From: Heterobasidion occidentale
Taxonomy: Eukaryota > Basidiomycota > Agaricomycetes > Russulales > Bondarzewiaceae
Assembly: GCA_039111635.1 (NCBI GenBank)
Contig: JBCAQO010000010.1
Span: forward strand, 1,550,001-1,614,000
Direction of reading: 5' to 3'
Length of the DNA stretch: 64,000 nt
Under the pieces are notes generated by a model, which saw only the letters and a program-made list of their open reading frames with translations, was not told the origin of the DNA and did no database searches. This document shows, piece after piece, positions 55,676-64,000 of this stretch; position 1 is the first letter of the stretch, and every line of letters starts with the position of its first letter. The translations under genes and the position numbers were made by a program.

Positions 55676-56661
55676 CTACTGCGCCTCACATATGCGAACA
55701 GCTACATCACAGACAAGCTGCCCATGTCTCCGAAGAACACTGATTGCATCTTTGTTGAGTGCCACGGCGCATATTGCTGAACTACCTCCCTTTTCCTGCA
55801 TTTTCCAATATGTATCTGCTGCTCGAGTGTCTTCATAGAATTTGACCATCAACGGCTTCTTAAGATCTACGACATCGTTCTGAACAGAAAAATAACACGT
55901 AAGTTTCAGGTTATTTTCCAGGGTGTCAAGATGATATATACCACGATCTTTGCCGGCGTCCATTCCCATTCCCCGCATGTCACTTTGGCTGGCACCAGGC
56001 ATGATAACTATGGAACATAACAACAAACGGTTAGAAGATGTGAATAAGCCATAGTGAATGATTCACTTACAATGTCAAGCACCCGTTCGGCCACGTCCCA
56101 AGGAGTGCATAACGGTTCAGCACACTCCCCATCAGCCCAAGCTTCATCCAAAACGGGATACACGAGCATGCGGGAGCCCAACCGTCGCCCAGGCTTAGTC
56201 AATATAGCTTCATACCAAACTATATCCAGGTCGAGCTGTCGATTCAGGCGAGCGAATCAAAGATAGTTCCAGATTTGAAATAGAACGGACGCACTAGCGT
56301 ATATTGATGCCCAACAGTCACTATCTGGGCCTCCGTCCACTTCAGCCACCGACTTCTCCGACCAGGCTTACTGCCAAACCTTCGGATCTTTATCACACTG
56401 CCTTCCTGTGATGGCGGAAGGGTTCTTGATCAATCAGATCTACAAACATTTTAACTTGGCGACTCACTTGAAGGTAGTTGTATTCCTCGTCATGTATTTT
56501 GACTGTGCCTACGGTCAACGAAACCCAGTGATGTATGTAAATGATGGGGTGGCAGACGAGGAGATAGGGTACGTACATTGTTTGAGAGCAGATGCGATCG
56601 ACTGCAACGTTTCAAGATCGCATGGTAGCGCAACGCTGGAACCTGAAACTTCGGTGAGCAT
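55676..56661 (-). CDS. Unknown protein, possible small beta-barrel repeats
   Basis: About six exons assemble in one frame from the ATG at 56661, at consensus splice sites. Segments are LPCDLETLQSIASALKQ, VKIHDEEYNYLQEGSVIKIR, RWLKWTEAQIVTVGHQYTL, LDLDIVWYEAILTKPGRRLG, SRMLVYPVLDEAWADGECAE with PLCTPWDVAERVLDI, GEWEWTPAKIV, and NDVVDLKKPLMVKFYEDTRA with ADTYWKMQEKG. One intron (donor GTGCGT near 56280) was verified as phase 0. Two KPGRR repeats and the recurring pattern W-x-A-x-I(L/V) followed by hydrophobic strands suggest tandem small beta-barrel (Tudor/SH3-like) units, but this is an inference. The stop is at 55676-55678. The 3' exon boundaries after the last glycine are less certain. It lies tail-to-head before RTF1 on the same strand. 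No known family is assigned. Confidence 0.55.
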
Positions 56662-57350
56662 GGTATGAGGCGATGATCAATGCTATGGGGGGAGAGTGAA
56701 GTTCTGATATAGGCCAGCACATTTGTGAATGTTGGCTTTAAGACCAGCGCAAGGATTGTGGCAATGGCGGTTCAGAGGCAAAATTTGACAGCGATGACGG
56801 TAAAGAGGCCTTTGCACCGATGAGTCCAAAACACAAAGGCCCTCGGTCGCAGTGCACCGGCCACATGTCAGCGTTAACGAAGAAAGCAACAAAACGCCAC
56901 AATGACGGAACAAGCTTAGAGAAAGCGGTCGACCATGGCCAAAGCGAAGTTTGATAGATTCAACGGCAAAGCGTTAGCCGAAGACCATCAGTGCGAGTTC
57001 ATTCTGGTCTATCCAAAGCCAACGTTGAATCAGTGGTCAACTGCACACGCGGTAGATACATGCCATTCTGAGTTTCTTCGCGCCTGTACTTTCACGGTAG
57101 TCCTGAGAGTCAATCGTTGTCTGAAAAGGGGTGAATCCGGGTACATACCGTTCAATCGGCGAGAACGGCGCCAACGCCATTATTCCGTATCGTCCACGCG
57201 TCGCGGTGAGATAGAGCAGCAGACGAATATTTCCAAATATGTATGTACATTGCAGCATGTGGCCCAAAGGGAGCTGAAATTTGAACAGCTTGAAGATGGA
57301 GCTAAACTATAAGTATGAGGTGTCATGGTATAACAACAACAAGGCAGAAA
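56662..57350. other. Intergenic region with one unassigned ORF
   Basis: A 125-codon plus-strand ORF starts at a true ATG at 56935 and ends at 57312, antisense to the RTF1 3' flank. It shows no motif and I do not call it a gene. Otherwise this is the promoter of the unknown gene and the 3' flank of RTF1. Confidence 0.4.
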
Positions 57351-59468
57351 TCAGAAATCCCCGAGGTCAAGTTCTATTGACTCCAAGACTTGCGACTCAA
57401 AGTCTTTCTTCGGTGTACCCTTAGATGCGCTCACGCCGCTTGATAGAGTAGAGGGCGGTAGAGGAGACACAGAGCCCGAAGTGGCAGCTTGGGTACCAAG
57501 GGATGGTGTTCCGTTTGCATGAGGTGTGCTTGGCCTGCGCATGTTTTGGTCCGCACAAAAGAGAAGCCATGGGCGTTTCGAAACGAGCGTGAATAAGCGA
57601 TCACAAACCTGGAAGCATACATCCGCGGAACAGTTCGAAGTCGGGCACTTGGATCCGCAGGCACAGGCGTCCCAGCTCCGCTCCGGGCCAACTTCCGCTC
57701 CTTCCGCTTGCGTTCAGCCTCCAAGAGCTCCGCTTTCCGCACAGCCTCCATATTAGCTTTTCGGTTGCGTTCATTTACCTTTGCTAAGATGTCGTCGGGC
57801 TCGTCCTCTGGCACCGTCTGGCCATTGTGCACGGCAGCGCGGCTAGCCAACTCTCTCAGCTGTACATCAATATTTTCAACCTCCACTCTGTCGTTTCGCC
57901 TCAGGGCAAGCGTCCGAGCTTGAATTAGCCGTGACTTCTCCATGGTAAACGATACTCCGGATTGCTTGTGGCTTTGTATTTGACTTTTGCGAGCAAGCAT
58001 TGCCGTTATATCGCTCTATCATGAGCGGCTTAGTGACGCGTGAGTGACTCACCACGAACTGCACAAACCTCTGTTAGGGGCTGGCTGGCCAACTTGATGA
58101 GCTGCGCATTCTTTTTCTCAATCTGTCGCTTCCCAGGCAACTTCAGGCGGTCATGCTCATATACCATCACCAAGCGGTCGAACTCTCGCTAAAGCCACTT
58201 CAGAAGAAGGCTCAGTCACAAGAAGCATGTTTCAGAACCAACCTGTGTGAACATGGCATTGGAGACTTTATCCATAGGAAACGCCCTCAAGGATTGGCCA
58301 TGTTTGATATCGACAGTTTGATTGGCAATCTGGTCGTTTATCTTGTATGGTTTGATGAGATCGACGGATAAGTCTGCGTGATATGAGTAGGCAGTCAAGG
58401 CGAAAGCAGCGTCGAGCATACTTTGTATCTCGCATATGCGATATACTGACTGTCCATCATCAGCCCCAATGAGGTACCGTACCCAGGCGCCTACAAATGA
58501 AGTTTGACGTTGAGGTCTCGATTGTGGGGTATGTCCTGTCTCACCTTTGACATATTCTTCAAACCATGGCGACAAGTAATGTTTTGCGAGCATGTCGCGA
58601 GATAATCGAATCTTTTCAAGATCTTGCAATGTCACACGATCTTCATCTGGATGAGCCTTGTTGAGTAGTTTCCTCTCTTTCTCCTCCTCTTCCTCTAGTT
58701 TGCTGATTTGGCCATCCTCTTCTTCTGCAGAGTCCGTCTCCATTTCCATCGAGGAAGCTGATTGTTCGCGTTTTGGGGACATATGGAACTGGAAGAGGTC
58801 AGAATGAAATTCTGAGATGCTTATCGAAACGTACTCGTTTCTTCTCATCTTTCGCTTTCCGCTTCGCTTTCAACTCATCCAACTTTGATGACTTTTCTTT
58901 CGTGGCGCCTCGGACGGCATGATGCCCTAAGAAGAGAGGGGAGTGAGAAAACACTCTGAGCAGATGGTAATGTGCGCACGTTTCGCGGCTTTAGACACAG
59001 TATCCCCGTCACCAGATTTCTGTGCTTTGAGCATCTGAATGAGATTCCGCTTGTCTTGTATCCTCTGCATCTCTTCAAGGCGCTGAGCAAGAACCTCCTC
59101 GCGCTCAATTTCTGGCATGCTTAATAAACTGGATCGGTGGAGTCGTCAGCTCAGGCAAGCATATGAGGGCGAATGCTACTACATACTTCTGACGGTCAGC
59201 CTCATCAACATACTTCCCGTCAAATGGATAGGGATTGAGATCCTCGATCTCTTCTTCACTTTCTGGTTCGTCTTCAGATGTTTCGAGTTTGACACTGAGA
59301 AGATACTCTGTAACGTTCTGAAGCGAGCATGGAAGACAAAGCAACGCACTCTGGCTTGCGTCGTTTCGACCCAGAACTCTTCGTCTGACGTCGCTTTCGC
59401 TTCTTTTCCGATGCACCAGCGAGTTCCAGCAGCTCGTCAGAAAAGTCACCCTCCGAGTCGGTCGCCAT
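57351..59468 (-). CDS. RTF1: RTF1, Paf1 complex subunit (Plus3 domain)
   Basis: Subunit of the Paf1 elongation complex, which travels with RNA polymerase II and promotes histone H2B ubiquitination. The start at 59468 gives an acidic N-terminus MATDSEGDFSDELLELAGAS, then a basic patch KKRKRRQTKSSGSKRRK and ETSEDEPESEEEIEDLNPYP. The coiled region IEREEVLAQRLEEMQRIQDK follows. The Plus3 domain starts at DLEKIRLSRDMLAKHYLSPW and continues through AWVRYLIGADDGQSVYRICE and IQSMLDAAF to LKPY-like LIKPYKINDQIANQTVDIKH and FPMDKVSNAMFTQREFDRLV. After it come KRQIEKKNAQLIKLASQPLT and a long charged coiled coil (NDRVEVENIDVQLRELASRA and onward). A Ser/Pro tail ends with ESIELDLGDF. Domain order matches fungal RTF1. 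Stop at 57351. Confidence 0.94.
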
Positions 59469-60275
59469 TGATGATAGTAGTGAGCAGAAGGGTGGGATGA
59501 TGGAAAGTTGAGACAAGCAAGGCCCAAGGCGCCACGCTCGGGTGACAGGAGTATGGCACGTGCGCGGATCGGTTCAGCCGCACTACCGGCTTCCAGCATT
59601 TTATCATAAATTTAGCCCATATCGAGAACATAAACACCTAATTTACACGCTCAGAATAAAAAAGCTCCGCCTCTCCGCGTCAAAATATCTATACGAGCAG
59701 ATCTCAGCTCATGTTGCGAACGAAGTGATTCTCTCTCCTGCTGGCTTGTCAGGATTTTGTTAGGTCAAATCCATTCTGCTTAGCGTGGATGGCCTGAAGT
59801 CGCCGGCCTCTTGCTCTCTCGATTGATCTATGGGGCACCGAGTCTGTCAGGCTCGACAACGACCGTGTTTAAAATATAGACCAGACCAAAGTGGTACGCT
59901 TTTTTGATAGTTAGCCCTGGTTGTTCGTGAAACCCCAGTCTCCTGCATTAGCATGGTCGAAAATGATGTATTTGTGATTGAGATACCCCATCTAGCAAAC
60001 ACGATATTCGTAGCTCTTTCAAGGACCACATCGAGCTAGCGAGTGGACAGCTTGCATCAACTGGCCTGCTTTTGGCCGTCGTGTCTCAATCTAACTTCTT
60101 CTGTGACTTGTCTGGGGTCTTAAATGGCGTACCAACTGCAAGCTGGAGCGATTTTATACAGTGAATCTGCTCCTCGCCCTCTTGTTTGTCTTCTGATAGA
60201 GTATATATGCAGTCTCCCGCCCCGATGGGCAATGTAGGCAGGCACAAACAGAAATTATAATACGCGCAGACAAGC
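59469..60275. other. Intergenic region, no gene called
   Basis: Promoter of RTF1 and 3' flank of SOF1. A plus-strand frame at 59542-59763 and a minus-strand frame at 59847-60029 have no motif. Confidence 0.5.
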
Positions 60276-62139
60276 TCATGTTTGTTCCGCGATGACGACC
60301 TTCTTTCTCTCTGCCTTTGGCTTGTTGTCCCCTGCCCGCGTGTGCTTCCGTCTGCGCTCCTCCTTGACACGCTGAGCCTCCAGCATCGTGCGCTTGAGGG
60401 CCGCAGCCTTGTAAACCGGCTTCGGGATGTGGCGGCTCCTGTATTGGAGATCTGAATAAGAAAAGACCGCAAGGGGGTTACGGATGGTTCGCAAACGCAC
60501 CGCTGCACTTTTCCGATCTGCGTGTGTCCATCTTCCATCGCTCTTTGAGGGTATCGCGATATTCGATCGCCGCGCGTTCTCTCGCGGTGATGATGCCGAG
60601 TTTTTCTGACGCGTTGGACTTCCAGACTCGAACGTTGCCGTCGTCCGAACCCGATAGCACGAATCGCGCATCCGCGGTGAACACCGTCGACAGCACTCTG
60701 CACCCAACCGATCAGCCGTCAGACCCACACTTCGTTTTTGAAAAACGCACCTTTGCATGCGTTTGGTATGATATACTTCGGGGGCGGAACCGTGTCCCTC
60801 TTTCCAAATCCGCACTGTCCGGTCCCATCCTCCACTGACGAATTCCTGTCCTGTCGGACTCCAATCGCAGCTCATGACTGCCGCCACATGGGCCTTGTAT
60901 ATCTGCGTTGGCGTTTCCATTGACCGGATGTCGAAGGTGTATAAATTGTGGTCCTCCGAGGCGAGAAGCACAGACGTAGGAAATGTCGGTGACCAAGCTA
61001 GCGAATTGTTGCGCATCTGCAAGATGAAGATGTTCAACTCTATTTTTCGACAAGAGAAAATTTTGAACGAACCTGCATGACGAGTCTGCGCTCTGCCTTT
61101 CCTGTCCGAATGTCGTACAGGGTAAAAGTCCGATCCGAGCCTATGCTAGCTAGAACGGATGGTTCAGCTGCATTGAAGCGGACGCTCGTGATGGTCTCGG
61201 TGGATGTGGGAAAAGTGAGATTTGAGATGGGAGCGCTCCTGAATCGTTGTCAGCGCGCGCAGTCAGGCATTGACCGTGATACCTACTTGGTTTCGTCCCA
61301 TACTTGCACGATGTTGGACGCGGTCGCAAACAAAGGGTCGTTACGATGATGATCTATTGAACTAGGGGGGCAACATTATTCCTGAGAAATAGCAGATGAA
61401 TGAAGCAGAGGCTTACTTGAATAAGGTTTTTCCTGGGTAGACATGCAAGGGTTTTGGCTAAACGCTCGCCAAATTAGGTCGATCCAAATCTTAAGAACAA
61501 GCGTGAACGTGCCTCCGATGGCCCTGCTCCCGTCAAGTCATCCCCCGACGGTCTCAAATCCCACATTTTTATGTTGTGGTCAACGCCACAACTCAGTATT
61601 CTCGTCTGATCAGCAAAGCACAATCCAGACACTTTCCCCTTGTGTGCCCCGGGAAATTTGGCCAACCGCGTCCTCCGCGCCAAGTTGTGTAATATGATCT
61701 CTAGAAAGGGTAAAAACAAAAACAAAGCAGAGATGAGCTGAAGAGCAGCAAGACATCACACGCACACTACAAGCACGTCTAGCGGAGGAAAACACGGCGT
61801 ATGTCACGTACCTCCGTCCCAGCTCCCACTCGCCACGTCCGTCACTGAGTCTGGCTTTCGCACCATCACCTCGACTGCGTCCACGTGGCCCTCCAGACTG
61901 GCAATGAACGGCTTCGCGAACATGCGCTCCATCTTCGCAGCGTTCAGCGCACGCGTCCGCTCGCGCGCGCGCGAGAACGGGTGCATTTTGGGATCCAGGT
62001 TGCGCTGGGTCGGTGTGGGGTCTCCCGGACGTGCGGGAAGGTGCGCAGAGGGAGCATGCTGGAGGACTGATATTTTCTGAGGACAGAATAAAGTGAAGGA
62101 GCAGGACGGGTGTATTGAAAAAAAAAGACTCACTACCAT
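60276..62139 (-). CDS. SOF1: SOF1/DCAF13, U3 snoRNP WD40 protein
   Basis: WD40 beta-propeller protein of the small-subunit processome, needed for 18S rRNA maturation; the animal orthologue is DCAF13. The first exon carries only ATG GTA; a 58-nt intron follows, then KISVLQHAPSAHLPARPGDP with NLDPKMHPFSRARERTRALN, the typical Sof1 N-terminus. WD repeats are visible: FIASLEGHVDAVEVM, FPGAHKGKVSGLCF, ILSCGVDHNIKMWDL, LFATASNIVQVWDETK, SIGSDRTFTLYDIRTGKAER, LLASEDHNLYTFDIRSM, YKAHVAAVMSCDWSPTGQEF with VSGGWDRTVRIW, and FVLSGSDDGNVRVWKSNASE. The C-terminal Sof1 domain has KLGIITARERAAIEYRDTLK and RHIPKPVYKAAALKRTMLEA, followed by a Lys/Arg-rich nucleolar-type tail. Frame intact. Confidence 0.95.
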
Positions 62140-62556
62140 GGTGCGGGCGCTGACGCCTATAGAGAACTTTCTTCAAACGTCCTAGAGATTTTGATATAAT
62201 ACACGGTCACCGATCACCAAAGCAACCTTTTGTAGGAGTAGAATAAAGTGCGCAGAAGAACAAGCCAGAAATTCGGTGTAATTGAGTGTGGCTGAAGTAG
62301 ACGTGAGATTGTTTGGACAAGCGAACCGATCTGGATTTCGATCTTATCCACGGGCTTGTTGAGATGATGAACTCAATGATTTCAAGCGCTCGATGAAACA
62401 CGGCGACTCTTATTTTATTTCCTCATTCAAGGTCTAGTAAGACCGGATAAAACTCCTTTCTCTCTCGATACAAATACATGTCTCGTAGCTACATTCAAAT
62501 TACGATCCAAATCGAGTGACTGCATATGAACCATCGCCCCGACCATGGCGCAATAC
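62140..62556. other. Intergenic region between two minus-strand genes
   Basis: 417 bp holding the promoter of SOF1 and the 3' flank of the aldo-keto reductase. AT-rich in the right half. No gene recognised. Confidence 0.5.

Positions 62557-64000
<1,444 letters not shown>

Noticed and set aside
55640..55690. GGTTCAAACCC-like string resembling a tRNA T-arm
   Set aside because: The flanking bases do not pair to form a T-stem, and no acceptor stem or anticodon arm could be drawn.
56935..57312. Plus-strand ATG ORF of 125 codons
   Set aside because: True ATG, but no family, no clear promoter, and it lies antisense in the 3' flank of RTF1. It was left uncalled.

Overview
The window reads as nuclear DNA of a filamentous basidiomycete, most likely an Agaricomycete. 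Genes are split by many short introns of about 50-80 nt with GT(A/G)NGT donors. Promoters and leaders are pyrimidine-rich. Several products belong to families seen mainly in Basidiomycota: a DUF6534-type membrane protein, a second multi-pass membrane family, a histidine-acid-phosphatase-like family and F-box proteins. Nothing prokaryotic, viral or CRISPR-like was seen. Gene models were built by eye by joining reading frames across consensus splice sites, so small exons and some start codons remain provisional.

Layout, left third. Purine nucleoside phosphorylase (612-1878, -) is followed by an unknown basidiomycete protein (4021-5792, +). Next come a SAM-methyltransferase-like gene with an apparent one-base frame break and a GC-AG intron (7799-8911, +), a calcium/calmodulin-dependent protein kinase (10567-12509, +), a GNAT acetyltransferase (15832-~16850, -) and a GH28 polygalacturonase (18375-20642, +).

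Middle third. An NADPH oxidase (21649-24194, -) lies beside a DUF6534-like membrane protein (26384-28427, -), a seven-helix-like membrane protein (30330-31785, +) and a histidine-phosphatase-like protein (32768-34459, +). These are followed by a SPIN90/Ldb17-type Arp2/3 regulator (35100-37659, -), an F-box protein (38032-39498, +) and a CCC1-type vacuolar iron/manganese transporter (41072-42572, +).

Right third. This part is dense and mostly conserved housekeeping: a VWA8-type dynein-related AAA protein (43126-48926, +), a small acidic unknown (49251-49777, -), a membrane protein with a long disordered tail (50506-53498, +) and retromer VPS26 (53833-55073, -). Then follow an unknown protein (55676-56661, -), the Paf1-complex subunit RTF1 (57351-59468, -), the U3 snoRNP WD40 protein SOF1/DCAF13 (60276-62139, -) and the 3' part of an AFAR-type aldo-keto reductase (62557 to beyond 64000, -).

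Functionally the left and middle parts mix environment-facing genes (pectin breakdown, superoxide production, metal storage, membrane proteins) with signalling and actin regulators. NADPH oxidase, CaM kinase and the SPIN90/Ldb17 homologue can all bear on polarised hyphal growth, but the window does not show them acting together. No clear secondary-metabolite cluster was recognised. The least explained items are the broken methyltransferase, an ATG-initiated ORF with a myristoylation-type start that overlaps the CaM-kinase start codon, and the unknown protein beside RTF1.
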